A stretch of DNA of 64,000 nucleotides from Segatella copri (GCF_009494395.1 NZ_VZCB01000082.1:1-64000), one strand, 5' to 3'; counted from the first letter of the stretch, positions 33,961 through 42,961 are shown. Notes: generated by a model not told the origin, from the sequence alone. Program-made: numbers and translations.

Positions 33961-35054
33961 AAGATATAAATACATATATTCTGTATGTGCTCTATTTTCT
34001 CATCAATGCTTTGTTCATCACGAAGTATCTGATGAGGATAAGCCTCTCTGTCACCCTTCTGGTGCTTTCTGCCTACCTTCTTGCCGGTCTGCTTCTCCCC
34101 CGTCTTGCTGCTCGTGTAGGGCATGTGGGCAGTCGCAGCCTCTGGTTCGCCATCCTCGGCTTCATCCTCGTTTTGGCGGGCATGCAATATCTCATCGACC
34201 CCTATCAGATACAGGTAGACAGATGGTCGGCAATCCACAATTTCATCAATTATCTGGTGCATGGCAGATACCCCTATATGGCTCCAACCCATCTGGGCGG
34301 CTACGGATCTCCCTTTCCCGTCTGGCAGTTTCTGCACATCCCGTTCTATTATCTCAACAATGTAGGACTCTCCCTTTTTGCGGTCTTAGCCTTCACGCTA
34401 TATACCGTCAAACGCCTGTATGGCAACAGGGCAACACTCTGTTTCCTAGCGTGTCTGCTCTATTCTCCAGCCTTCCTATACGAGATATTCGTCAGGAGCG
34501 ACCTGATGGCAAACTTCCTGCTGGTGCTGGCAGTCATCAACCTGCTGCTGATAAAGCAGGCAGGTTTATCCACCCGTCCCGTACTCTTTTCCCTCCTGCT
34601 GGGAATGCTGCTCAGCACGCGGTTGGCAGTCGCCATTCCGTTCTTCATCTTCCTGCTGCGCCCCTTCCTTTCATTAAACCTTCGGAGGAAAACAAGCTTC
34701 TTAGTGGGAATTTTCCTGACATTCAGCCTCACGTTTCTCCCCTTCCTGCTGTGGGATATGAAGAGTCTGCTGTTCTTCGAATACAATCCCTTCGTCCTGC
34801 AGACCCGCCAGGGCAGCCTGTCGGGCATCCTCCTGCTGATACCTGTCATGATCTATCTCGCATTCAGCTGGCAGGACAGCAGAAGAAGACTGTATGGCAA
34901 CATAGGCTACGGACTCTTCCTCCTCACCGCCGTCACGTTCATCATCAATATGGCAACATCCGGCAACTACCGGCTGTTCAGTCCCACATACGACATCTCC
35001 TATTTCAGCATGTCGCTGCCATTCATCATCATAGCAAACATCAGAAAGTCATGA
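33936..35054 (+). CDS. Multi-pass membrane protein, GT-C (GT87-like) transferase
   Basis: 372 residues with about ten membrane helices. DRWSAIHNFINYLVHGRYPY after the second or third helix resembles the acidic loop of polyprenol-linked sugar transferases of the GT-C fold, and RSDLMANFLLVL is also typical. It probably moves a sugar from a polyprenyl carrier at the inner membrane (inference). It starts 25 bp inside porZ; a later start (MRISLS, residue 33) is possible. Ends with a 4-bp ATGA overlap. Confidence 0.72.
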   Translation: MQNCNHQIKDINTYILYVLYFLINALFITKYLMRISLSVTLLVLSAYLLAGLLLPRLAARVGHVGSRSLWFAILGFILVLAGMQYLIDPYQIQVDRWSAIHNFINYLVHGRYPYMAPTHLGGYGSPFPVWQFLHIPFYYLNNVGLSLFAVLAFTLYTVKRLYGNRATLCFLACLLYSPAFLYEIFVRSDLMANFLLVLAVINLLLIKQAGLSTRPVLFSLLLGMLLSTRLAVAIPFFIFLLRPFLSLNLRRKTSFLVGIFLTFSLTFLPFLLWDMKSLLFFEYNPFVLQTRQGSLSGILLLIPVMIYLAFSWQDSRRRLYGNIGYGLFLLTAVTFIINMATSGNYRLFSPTYDISYFSMSLPFIIIANIRKS

Positions 35055-36058
35055 AACTGAGCATTATCATACCCGTATATCGCACGCAGGATACCCTGGA
35101 AAGATGCCTGGAGAGTATCCTGCAGCAATCATTCACCGACTATGAGATGATTCTCGTAGACGATGGATCAGACGACGGCTGTCCCCAGCTCTGCGATGAA
35201 TATGCCCGGAAAGATGCCCGCATCAGGGTAATTCACAAGGAAAACGGAGGCTTGAGCGATGCCCGCAATGCCGGAATCAGAAAGGCACGGGGAGAATATA
35301 TCACCTTTGTGGATAGCGATGATACGATGGTGGATAACACCCTGGAAAACCTGATTCAGGAAATCGGGAAGCATCCCCATGTCGACATTCTGGAGTATTC
35401 TGTATCAGAGAGATACGGCAACCGGAAGAGACAGTCAGAACTCACCTTCACGCCTGCCGAATATCAGAATCCGCTGGACTACTGGTTTGCCGAAAGGGGA
35501 TATCAGCATACCTATGCCTGGAATAAGATCTACAGGCGTCATCTTTTCGACAACGTAGAATTTCCCAAGGGCAGGACCTTCGAAGACGCATGGACCACCC
35601 CGCTGCTGATAGGACTGGTTTCTGATAGGAAGGACGGGAAAGCCTTCCCCGTCATCAGGGTCACGGATATAGGGAAATACGTCTATCACTGGAACAGTCG
35701 GGGCATCACAGCCCAGGCAAAATATGGGGATTTGAAATCATTATACGATGCCCATATCCGCATCCTGACCAGCATCATGCACCGGTTCAAGGCGCATCCC
35801 GCCTATCTGCAGCAATACGGAGAACAGCTGCAGGACTATATGGCGCAGATACTGAACATCATGCTCGATCTCTACGACGTTTCCGGGAAGCTGGAACCTT
35901 CCCCGCCTCTCGTGGAATATCTTGCCGGGATAGATAAAGGAATCCATCCGTTCAAACTTCAACTTCTTAAAATATTAGGTTATCAACGATTATGCAAAGT
36001 CAATCATCTTATACATCAAATTCTCTGTCTGGGCAGAAAGCTCAGATACCACTGGTAA
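35051..36058 (+). CDS. Glycosyltransferase family 2
   Basis: 335 residues. LSIIIPVYRTQDTLERCLES, LVDDGSDDG, NGGLSDARNAGIRKARGEY and FVDSDD (the DxD metal site) are canonical. AWNKIYRRHLF and the FEDAWTTP block are the acceptor site of the capsule/LPS type. Coupled to the membrane transferase by ATGA. The next gene starts 67 bp inside this one. Confidence 0.9.
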   Translation: MKLSIIIPVYRTQDTLERCLESILQQSFTDYEMILVDDGSDDGCPQLCDEYARKDARIRVIHKENGGLSDARNAGIRKARGEYITFVDSDDTMVDNTLENLIQEIGKHPHVDILEYSVSERYGNRKRQSELTFTPAEYQNPLDYWFAERGYQHTYAWNKIYRRHLFDNVEFPKGRTFEDAWTTPLLIGLVSDRKDGKAFPVIRVTDIGKYVYHWNSRGITAQAKYGDLKSLYDAHIRILTSIMHRFKAHPAYLQQYGEQLQDYMAQILNIMLDLYDVSGKLEPSPPLVEYLAGIDKGIHPFKLQLLKILGYQRLCKVNHLIHQILCLGRKLRYHW

Positions 36059-36996
36059 GTTTCATCATCACCACCTACAACCTGCCGTCAGAATATCTGG
36101 AATTCTGCCTGAAAAGCATCCTGCAGCTCTCGCTCAATCCCAAAGAGCGCGAAATCATCATCGTCGACGATGGAAGCGACCTCTCGCCCATCCACGACCT
36201 GATGGACTATCAGGACGATTTCATCTATCTGCGCCAGCGCAACCAGGGCTTGTCGATAGCACGGAACACGGGCATCAAGATAGCTACCGGCAGATTTCTG
36301 CAGTTTATTGACGGCGATGACTATCTGATCCAGCGGGGCTATGAACACTGTCTCGATCTCGTGAGATATCACAACCCCGACATCGTATATTTCGAATTGA
36401 CGGATAAGGAGATTAAGGAGGTACCTTATTCATATACCGAACCGGTTAGCGGCAGTATCTTCCTGCACAACAACAACTTACGGGGTTCAGCCTGCAGCTA
36501 TGTCTTCAGGAGAGATATCCTCCAGAACCAGCGCTTCACCCCGGGCATCCTGCACGAGGACGAGGAATTCACCCCGCTCCTCTTCCTGAAGGCTGAAAGA
36601 GTCATCACCACCGATGCCAGGGCATATTTCTACCGCACGAGGAAAGACTCCATCATGCATCAGAAGGAGAATATGCGCCACAATCTGAGGCGACTCGCCG
36701 ATACCGAGCTCGTCATCTGCCATCTGCAGGAGAAGGCGGCGCTGCTGTCTGATACGGAGAGAGTGGCCCTCAACCGCAGAATAGCCCAGCTCACCATGGA
36801 CTATCTCTACAACACTATCCTGCTCACCCGCAGCACCCGTCATCTGGAAGATGCCATGAAGCGGCTCCACGACAAGGGGCTCTATCCGCTTCCAGACAAG
36901 AAATACACCAAGAAATACCAGCTGTTCTGCAAGGCGATAAGAAGCAAGGTGGGCAGAAGACTCATGGTCATGACCCTGCCCCAGCTGAAGGGATAA
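35992..36996 (+). CDS. Glycosyltransferase family 2
   Basis: 334 residues. VSFIITTYNLPSEYLEFCL, IIVDDGSD, NQGLSIARNTGIKIATGRF and FIDGDDY are the GT2 nucleotide-sugar motifs, and HEDEEFTPLLF is the acceptor block. It overlaps the previous transferase by 67 bp in another frame. The stop-proximal start choice (MQSQSSYTSN) is supported only by frame; a later start would lose the first strand. Confidence 0.88.
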   Translation: MQSQSSYTSNSLSGQKAQIPLVSFIITTYNLPSEYLEFCLKSILQLSLNPKEREIIIVDDGSDLSPIHDLMDYQDDFIYLRQRNQGLSIARNTGIKIATGRFLQFIDGDDYLIQRGYEHCLDLVRYHNPDIVYFELTDKEIKEVPYSYTEPVSGSIFLHNNNLRGSACSYVFRRDILQNQRFTPGILHEDEEFTPLLFLKAERVITTDARAYFYRTRKDSIMHQKENMRHNLRRLADTELVICHLQEKAALLSDTERVALNRRIAQLTMDYLYNTILLTRSTRHLEDAMKRLHDKGLYPLPDKKYTKKYQLFCKAIRSKVGRRLMVMTLPQLKG

Positions 36997-37021
36997 AAAT
37001 TCATTTTTAGATTCATAGGAT

Positions 37022-38110
37022 ATGAAAATACTACTCATGGGAGAATACAGCAACGTTCATGCCACACTTGCCGAGGGACTCCGACAGCTGGGGCATCAAG
37101 TTACCGTGCTCTCCAACGGCGACTTTTGGAAGAACTATCCGCGGGATATCGACCTGGTCAGGAAGCCTGGGAAATGGGGCGGAATAGCGTATATGGCACG
37201 GTTGTATGCGCTGTTGCCCAAGCTTCGCGGATATGATGTCGTACAGCTCATCAATCCCATGTTTCTCGAGTTGAAGGCAGAGCGCATCCTGCCCGTCTAC
37301 CGCTATCTGAAACGGCACAACGGGAAGATCATCCTGGGCGGTTTCGGGATGGACTATTATTGGGTGAGTGGCTGCTGCAACGACAAACCGCTGAGATACA
37401 GCGATTTCAACATGGGAGAGACCCTGCGGACCAACGCTGACGCCCTGAAGGAAAAGAAAGACTGGCTGGGCACGGAGAAGGAAAGGCTCAACAGAATCAT
37501 AGCCGGCGAGTGCGACGGCATCGTGACGGGACTCTATGAATACTGGGCATGCTATCACCCGAAATTTCCCACAAAGACTACATTTATCCCTCTCCCCATC
37601 AAGCCCCATGACCTGGAACCGGCTCAGGAGGATAGTGATAAGGTAAGGGTTTTCATCGGCATCAACAGAAGCCGGAGCGAATATAAGGGCACGGACGTCA
37701 TGCTGAAGGCTGCCCAGGCGATAGCAGAAAAATATCCCGACAGGATGGAGCTGCGCCAGGCAGAAAACCTGCCCTTCCGGGAATACGTAAGGATGATGAA
37801 CGGGAGCGATGCCATCCTCGACCAGCTTTACAGCTACACTCCCTCCATGAATCCGCTGGAAGCGATGGCAAGGGGCATCATCTGCATAGGAGGTGGAGAA
37901 CCGGAAAACTACGAGATTCTTCATGAAACCCAGCTTCGTCCCATCATCAACGTAGAGCCCAGCTACGAGAGTGTCTACGGAGAACTGGAAAAACTCATCC
38001 TGCATCCAGAGCGGATACCTCTGTTGAAAAAGCAAAGTATGGAATATATAGAAAAGCACCACCATTATATAAAGGTGGCTCGCGAATATGAAGCCTTTTA
38101 CAGAAAATAA
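37022..38110 (+). CDS. Glycosyltransferase family 1/4 (GT-B)
   Basis: 362 residues. N-terminal Rossmann half begins MKILLMGEYSNVHATLAEGL. The C-terminal half has VFIGINRSRSEYKGTDVMLKA, and LPFREYVRMMNGSDAILDQL then SYTPSMNPLEAMARGIICIG, the donor-binding E-x7-E type region. Probably retaining. It is 25 bp after the GT2 and closes the operon before a terminator. Final product of the pathway is unknown. Confidence 0.87.
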   Translation: MKILLMGEYSNVHATLAEGLRQLGHQVTVLSNGDFWKNYPRDIDLVRKPGKWGGIAYMARLYALLPKLRGYDVVQLINPMFLELKAERILPVYRYLKRHNGKIILGGFGMDYYWVSGCCNDKPLRYSDFNMGETLRTNADALKEKKDWLGTEKERLNRIIAGECDGIVTGLYEYWACYHPKFPTKTTFIPLPIKPHDLEPAQEDSDKVRVFIGINRSRSEYKGTDVMLKAAQAIAEKYPDRMELRQAENLPFREYVRMMNGSDAILDQLYSYTPSMNPLEAMARGIICIGGGEPENYEILHETQLRPIINVEPSYESVYGELEKLILHPERIPLLKKQSMEYIEKHHHYIKVAREYEAFYRK

Positions 38111-38226
38111 AAAAAGAGCACTCAATCACTTGAGCACTCTTTTTTATAATTAGATTAAACTTTCTAATTTTATTTGTATAAGTAAAAGATGATGAAAAGA
38201 CGTTTCACAACGTCCGTTTGTTTTAA
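38108..38226 (-). ncRNA. Candidate small RNA, ~118 nt
   Basis: TAACTTTGC on the minus strand (38232-38240) is a full -7 element. The transcript would hold a GACGTT-gtga-AACGTC hairpin (38199-38214) and end in the bidirectional terminator at 38110. No ORF of note. It is antisense to nothing and convergent with the glycosyltransferase operon. Confidence 0.45.
38110..38146. terminator. Bidirectional terminator after the glycosyltransferase operon
   Basis: AAGAG-CA-CTCAA and TTGAG-CA-CTCTT pair with a two-base internal mismatch around TCAC. A-run on the left and T-run on the right serve both strands. Confidence 0.75.
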
Positions 38227-38239
38227 CTGATGCAAAGTT

Positions 38240-38690
38240 ACAACATTTCGGATTACCAATGTCGTAAATTTTGTCTTTTCAGGAGGTTAAAAATATTGTT
38301 TAATATAAAAGAAAACAGTTTTCACCACCTATCAGCCAGTTTTTACCACCTATTTTAAACTCATCCGGTGTAATTTCTGATAATATTTACTGCATTATTT
38401 ATTTGTTAATTACTCAAGTTTCGCCAGTAAGCTCCAAGCGCAAAGGATGATACACACGCAAAGGAACCCCCACACACCCTTTATCTTTCCGCTTCGCGTC
38501 GGTGACCATTGGACCAGGGCGTGTAGGGGCAAGTGAGTGTAGATATTTATTTTTTATATTATAGAACAATCAATGGAATAAAAAAGGGAAGAGGATTCAT
38601 ACTCTTGAAAATACATAAATACACTATCTCTATCAGGAAGTATCTGTAAGAAAGAGTTACTTGTCTAGAAACTGTTGAAAGAGCGATTTT
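38240..38690. other. Non-coding stretch with short repeats
   Basis: No convincing gene. It holds a direct repeat (TTTCACCACCTAT and TTTTACCACCTAT near 38320-38350) and a GC-rich hairpin, CCCCCACACACCCT (38467) with AGGGCGTGTAGGGG (38516), two mismatches. Otherwise AT-rich. Confidence 0.6.
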
Positions 38691-38875
38691 TGACTCAGTG
38701 ACTCAGTTACTCAGTGACTCAGTTTATTTCAGACCCCCTATCTGCCAATCTTGATTATAAATTGTAAGTATATAAATTATATTATATATATTATATATAT
38801 AATATCTATTCTATAGAGAGAAAAGTATACGGCTTGAAATAAACTGAGTCACTGAGTCTCTGAGTCACTGAGTCA
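38691..38875. repeat. 41-bp inverted repeat built from 8-bp tandem units
   Basis: The left arm (38691-38731) is TGACTCAG repeated four times (third unit TTACTCAG), then TTTATTTCA. The right arm (38835-38875) is its complement with two mismatches. The ~100-bp spacer contains an AT palindrome (TATATATTATATATATAATA). The stretch 38876-39076 that follows shows nothing clear. Confidence 0.9.
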
Positions 38876-39076
38876 TTTTTGCAGTTGATTGATTTTTCGG
38901 ATAATAAGCTTGTTTGAAGACATTTAAGTCACAACTCTATTTTTTCTGCTCCGCAACTCTATGTTTTTCTTCTCTCAAAACTATGACTTGTAATTATTAA
39001 CCAACTTACAATTTGAAAGCTGCTGAAAATCGGGCCTTATCACAACCCGAAATTTGGTGGAATCAAAAAAAAGTCA

Positions 39077-39085
39077 TATCTTTGC
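39077..39085 (+). promoter_or_regulatory. -7 promoter element in the 39-kb gap
   Basis: TATCTTTGC. It drives a short leader with a GGAGA/TCTCC hairpin and two CAATCGGAAGA copies before a 32-codon ORF. Confidence 0.6.
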
Positions 39086-39161
39086 ATCGTGATTAGGAGA
39101 AAGGCATCAACCTCTCCTTCACACCATCAATCGGAAGATATAGGCGCCAATCGGAAGAAAA

Positions 39162-39260
39162 ATGGAAACAATTAATAATTTACAATTAATATCTACACAT
39201 GGGCAGCTCTTGTCTATATGCCACGATGAACAGGTGGCGTATAAACCCCTTTCTTTATGA
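39162..39260 (+). CDS. Short ORF, 32 residues, possibly a truncated gene
   Basis: METINNLQLISTHGQLLSIC then HDEQVAYKPLSL. It has a promoter 77 bp upstream. Its 3' half runs through the copied terminator and into the nadA fragment, so the frame is probably a 5' gene remnant closed by foreign sequence. Confidence 0.35.
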   Translation: METINNLQLISTHGQLLSICHDEQVAYKPLSL

Positions 39261-39299
39261 GAGCGAAAGCATCTTCTCGATAGGTTGGACGGCATCCTT
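39212..39299. pseudogene. Scar: copy of the 40.85-kb hairpin joined to the nadA 3' end
   Basis: 39212-39252 is a degenerate copy of the hairpin at 40847-40889 (first 20 bases identical). Directly after it, 39254-39299 copies the last ~46 bp of nadA (42961-43006, about 90% by eye), including the stop codon. In the intact locus the GH97 gene lies between the two. Confidence 0.8.
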
Positions 39300-39394
39300 A
39301 AATCCAGTAAAAGAACATGCAAATACTGCTTAATGGTTCCGATTAATAGTTAAATAACAATAACAAGCAACTAATTGTTGCTCAAATATTTGGA

Positions 39395-39431
39395 ATTATC
39401 GTTCAGAAAGATTATCTTTGTGAACGATAAT
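39395..39431. promoter_or_regulatory. Operator-like palindrome over the ATPase promoter
   Basis: ATTATCGTTCA (39395-39405) and TGAACGATAAT (39421-39431) are perfect inverted arms. The -7 element TATCTTTGT (39413-39421) lies between them, so a protein bound there would cover the promoter. Confidence 0.7.
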
Positions 39432-39447
39432 AATAAAACATAGCATT

Positions 39448-40839
39448 ATGGAATATGATAGATTAATAGATAGAAAGGCGGAGACAGACCGAATTACAGA
39501 AGCCCTGAAACGAGAGAACACTCAATTCATCGTTATATATGGTCGTCGCAGAATAGGAAAATCTACGCTCATCAAATATCTTGTGAATAGTCAAGAACAG
39601 GCTATTTACTTCTTGAGCGATACTTCTACAGAGGCAGTACAGCGATCTGCTTTTGCCAAATCTGTGGCAACAGTCATTGATGGGTTCGACAAGGTTATCT
39701 ATCCCGACTGGGAATCACTTTTCCGCAGTATGAACAATCAACTATCTCAGAGAATCATGGTATGCCTGGATGAATTTCCTTATCTTGTAAAAAGCTGTGA
39801 GGCACTTCCTTCCATCATCCAAAAGCTCTTGAACGAGAAAATCTTAAAGTTTGATTTTGTTCTTTGCGGTTCTTCACAACAATTGATGCATGGCTACGTG
39901 CTCAATCGCCAGTCACCACTCTATGGACTTGCCAATGAGATTATCAAGATGCAACCGATTGCGGCTCAATATATGAGGGAGGCAATGGAGTGTGATGCCG
40001 TGCAAGCGGTAAAAGAATTTGCAATATGGGGCGGTGTGCCTCGCTATTGGGAATTGCGTCGTGATTATCCTGATACCAAAACGGCGATTCGCAAGGTGTT
40101 GCTTGATCCACAGGGTCCCTTGATGGAAGAACCTCAGCGACTGCTTCGTGATGATATGCGAGATACCGTCCAGGCATCAACCTTACTCACTATTATCGGT
40201 AATGGCGCTAACAAACTTTCAGAAATAGCATCCAGGGCTGGTAAGGAAGCCAACTCCTTGTCAGAGCCTCTAGGCAAATTAAGAGATTTAGGGTACATAA
40301 GCAGAGAGGTGCCTTTTGGCGACAATCCGAAAAAAAGCAAAAAGGGACTTTACCACATCAACGACTCACTTCTCAGATTCCATTATCAATTTATCGTGCC
40401 TTATCGTTCTATCCTTGAGTTGGGAAAAATTGATACGGTGATGCAGGTTGTGGAAAGCCAGCTGCCGCAGTTTATTGGCCAATGTTGGGAGTTACTATGC
40501 CGTGATTACGTAAGTGGCAATATCATAGATGGCATTGCCTACAATGTAGCTTCCCGATGGTGGGGTAAAATTTTTCCACCAGAAGAAAAGGATGGTAAAA
40601 TGGTAGAATTGGACGTTGTGGCAGAATCAATAGACAAGAAACACATATTGATTGGCGAATGTAAATGGACACACAATGATAGTGCCGACCGCCTGATGGA
40701 AACTCTTGAGCAAAAGGCGAAATATCTTCCTTTTATCAAGAAAGGACAGCAGGTACATCTTGTCTTGTTTATGAAAGAAGCCCCTACTTATATGAACGAA
40801 GAAGCTAAGATACTTCTACCTGAAGACATCATGCAATAG
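39448..40839 (+). CDS. AAA ATPase with DUF234 nuclease-like domain
   Basis: 463 residues. Walker A is YGRRRIGKSTL (about residues 31-41), Walker B is MVCLDEFPYL and the sensor CGSSQQLM. A winged helix follows (NKLSEIASRAGKEANSLSEPL). The C-terminal DUF234 region has VELDVVAE and LIGECKW, the D...ExK pattern of PD-(D/E)XK nucleases. The cellular role of these orphan proteins is unknown. Flanked on both sides by copies of the same hairpin (39212 and 40847), which suggests insertion by recombination. Confidence 0.87.
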   Translation: MEYDRLIDRKAETDRITEALKRENTQFIVIYGRRRIGKSTLIKYLVNSQEQAIYFLSDTSTEAVQRSAFAKSVATVIDGFDKVIYPDWESLFRSMNNQLSQRIMVCLDEFPYLVKSCEALPSIIQKLLNEKILKFDFVLCGSSQQLMHGYVLNRQSPLYGLANEIIKMQPIAAQYMREAMECDAVQAVKEFAIWGGVPRYWELRRDYPDTKTAIRKVLLDPQGPLMEEPQRLLRDDMRDTVQASTLLTIIGNGANKLSEIASRAGKEANSLSEPLGKLRDLGYISREVPFGDNPKKSKKGLYHINDSLLRFHYQFIVPYRSILELGKIDTVMQVVESQLPQFIGQCWELLCRDYVSGNIIDGIAYNVASRWWGKIFPPEEKDGKMVELDVVAESIDKKHILIGECKWTHNDSADRLMETLEQKAKYLPFIKKGQQVHLVLFMKEAPTYMNEEAKILLPEDIMQ

Positions 40840-40840
40840 A

Positions 40841-40889
40841 AAAAGGGTCTATATGCCACGATGAACGGGGCGGCGTATAGACCCTTTTA
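40841..40889. terminator. Bidirectional terminator between ATPase and GH97
   Basis: AAAAGGGTCTATA pairs with TATAGACCCTTTT, with further partial pairing inside. It directly touches both stop codons. Confidence 0.8.
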
Positions 40890-40890
40890 T

Positions 40891-42876
40891 TTACTCTACG
40901 ATGGCTGTCCAGCCACCTGCTGGAGCCAGATGTATCTGAAGCTTATCGCCGGCACTGATCTGCTGGTAAGTATGCTTATAGTCTGTGGCTTCACGGTCGG
41001 CATTGATGCCGTCGGCAAAGATGTTCGCCTTGCCGCTCAGCTTTTCAGGACAGTTGGTCTTTCCGTTCAGCTTCAGCAATGGAGAGAGATCGATGGTGAG
41101 GTCACGGGCCTGCCAGTTGTTCATCGCTGCAATATACCATCTGCTGCCCCTTCTCTTGGCTACAACCACGTATTCGCCCAGTTTGCCGTCCAATGGAACC
41201 ACCTGGTCATAAACCGTCGGTATCTGGGCTATGAAATCGGTACACTCCTGATTCTGCATATACTTCGTAGGACTGTCGGCAAGCATCTGCAAAGGAGCAT
41301 CAAAGATGGTATACATCGCCATCTGATGCACACGGGTGCCCTGGCTCATCGGATGGTCGTTGTTGCCGAAGAACTGCGAACGGACGGCATTCACCATGGC
41401 TCCAGGCGTATAGTCGAAACTGCCCGGCAGGGCACGGAGATATGGAATCGTCACGTCATAGCGAGGCTGGTCGTGCAGAGGACCATCGCCCACACGAGGC
41501 TCCCACTTGGAATTCTCCAAACCCTTCACGCCCTCGAAATTCACGATGTTGGGATAGGCAAACTGTACGCCAAACGGACGCATGCCATGAAGGTCGAGCA
41601 GAAGATGATGTCTGGCAGCACATTCAGCCACCTCGTATACGGAATTGATAGCCTTCTGGTCGTCACGGTCAAAGAAATCAACCTTGAATCCCTTGACGCC
41701 CATATCGCCGTAATGCTTCATGATTTCTTCCATCTTCTCATGACCACGCTGGATGAGATTGCGCCATGAAGACCAGAGAATCACTCCTACCCCATTCTGC
41801 TTGGCATAGTTGATGATGCCCGCCATATCCATCTTGTCGGAGAAGATGAGCAGGTCTTCCGGATCGCTCCAGCCTTCATCGATGATGATATATTCCAAGC
41901 CGTTCTTGCGGGCAAAATCCACAAAATACTTATAGGTATCGGTATTGATGCCGGCACGGAAATCCACGCCCGTGATATTGGTGTTGTTCCACCAGTCCCA
42001 AGCCACTTTTCCCGGCTTTATCCACGATGTATCCTTGATTCTGCACTGAGGTCCCAGCTGTCGGGCAATATCATTGCCTACCAGCTGTTTGTCTTCATCT
42101 GTTACGAGCACGATGCGCCAAGGCAGACGGGTTACCTTTTCTGCGATATAGCCGGCACGCTCAGTAGGAACCAGGTTCAGGCGGTTGTATCCACCTATCT
42201 TCTCCTTTAAAGGATAAGGAGGGAAGGCAGCCTGCAGCGAATGTTCCGAAGAAGACGCACCCTTCAGAAGATACATGCCCGGATAGTTTTCCACATCAGC
42301 CTCCATGACCACGGCCTTCTTTCCTTCAGGCAGACAGACAGCGAGAGGCGTGATGGCGAGGGAATCCTGATACATTCTGGACAGCGGAGCCTCGTCGTAA
42401 TAGGACTCGAAGGAATAGCACCAGCGCTCTCCTTCACGGTTATCATTGACATAAGGTACGAAACTCTGATAGTCGCCGGCAAAGCGATATTCGGAAGTTT
42501 CATTCACCACCTTATTGATTGTCTTCTTAGGGATGATGCGATAGGCTGCAGCATTCAGGAAAACGCGGAATTCCACATCATATCCGTTGCAGGAAAGGAG
42601 CAACTGCTGATAGCCGCCTGTATCATCGTTTTTATAATTATGAACGGTAGCCTTGCGCACCTTCGGATTGACGCCAAAGGTCTGTCTATCAGTCTGTAAG
42701 GAGATGGCGGAAGGTTTCAGAACCTGGGTTTTCCCCTTGGTGATATCCCAGGTTATCGACTTATCCACATTGATGTTAACAACCATATCGCCCAATAATG
42801 ATTGGACGGTATATACTTTCGCCGACAAAGGCAGGCAGCATAAAGCCAGGATTGGAGTGATTAATCTTGCATTCAT
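40891..42876 (-). CDS. GH97 retaining alpha-galactosidase-type glycosidase
   Basis: 661 residues with signal peptide (MNARLITPILALCCLPLSA). The N-terminal beta-sandwich is followed by a TIM barrel: WDWWNNTNITGVDF, IIDEGWSD, and GFKVDFFDRDD with the likely nucleophile Asp. NFEGVKGLE holds a candidate acid/base Glu. The nucleophile Asp pattern is that of the retaining GH97 alpha-galactosidases (BT1871 type), not inverting SusB. Probably periplasmic. Monocistronic; no SusC/D genes near. Confidence 0.87.
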   Translation of the reverse strand: MNARLITPILALCCLPLSAKVYTVQSLLGDMVVNINVDKSITWDITKGKTQVLKPSAISLQTDRQTFGVNPKVRKATVHNYKNDDTGGYQQLLLSCNGYDVEFRVFLNAAAYRIIPKKTINKVVNETSEYRFAGDYQSFVPYVNDNREGERWCYSFESYYDEAPLSRMYQDSLAITPLAVCLPEGKKAVVMEADVENYPGMYLLKGASSSEHSLQAAFPPYPLKEKIGGYNRLNLVPTERAGYIAEKVTRLPWRIVLVTDEDKQLVGNDIARQLGPQCRIKDTSWIKPGKVAWDWWNNTNITGVDFRAGINTDTYKYFVDFARKNGLEYIIIDEGWSDPEDLLIFSDKMDMAGIINYAKQNGVGVILWSSWRNLIQRGHEKMEEIMKHYGDMGVKGFKVDFFDRDDQKAINSVYEVAECAARHHLLLDLHGMRPFGVQFAYPNIVNFEGVKGLENSKWEPRVGDGPLHDQPRYDVTIPYLRALPGSFDYTPGAMVNAVRSQFFGNNDHPMSQGTRVHQMAMYTIFDAPLQMLADSPTKYMQNQECTDFIAQIPTVYDQVVPLDGKLGEYVVVAKRRGSRWYIAAMNNWQARDLTIDLSPLLKLNGKTNCPEKLSGKANIFADGINADREATDYKHTYQQISAGDKLQIHLAPAGGWTAIVE

Positions 42877-42961
42877 ACCTAAGTTGTTTTGTTGTTTATC
42901 TAATGGTTAAAGAGTTCCATTCCAAAAATGCAGATCATTCACGGAACGGAACTTCCGGGTC

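Noticed and set aside
33944..35050. Long N-terminal extension of the GT2 gene at 35051
   Set aside because: It is the third frame of the GT-C gene; the GT2 signature begins at MKLSIIIPVY, and the ATGA overlap supports that start.
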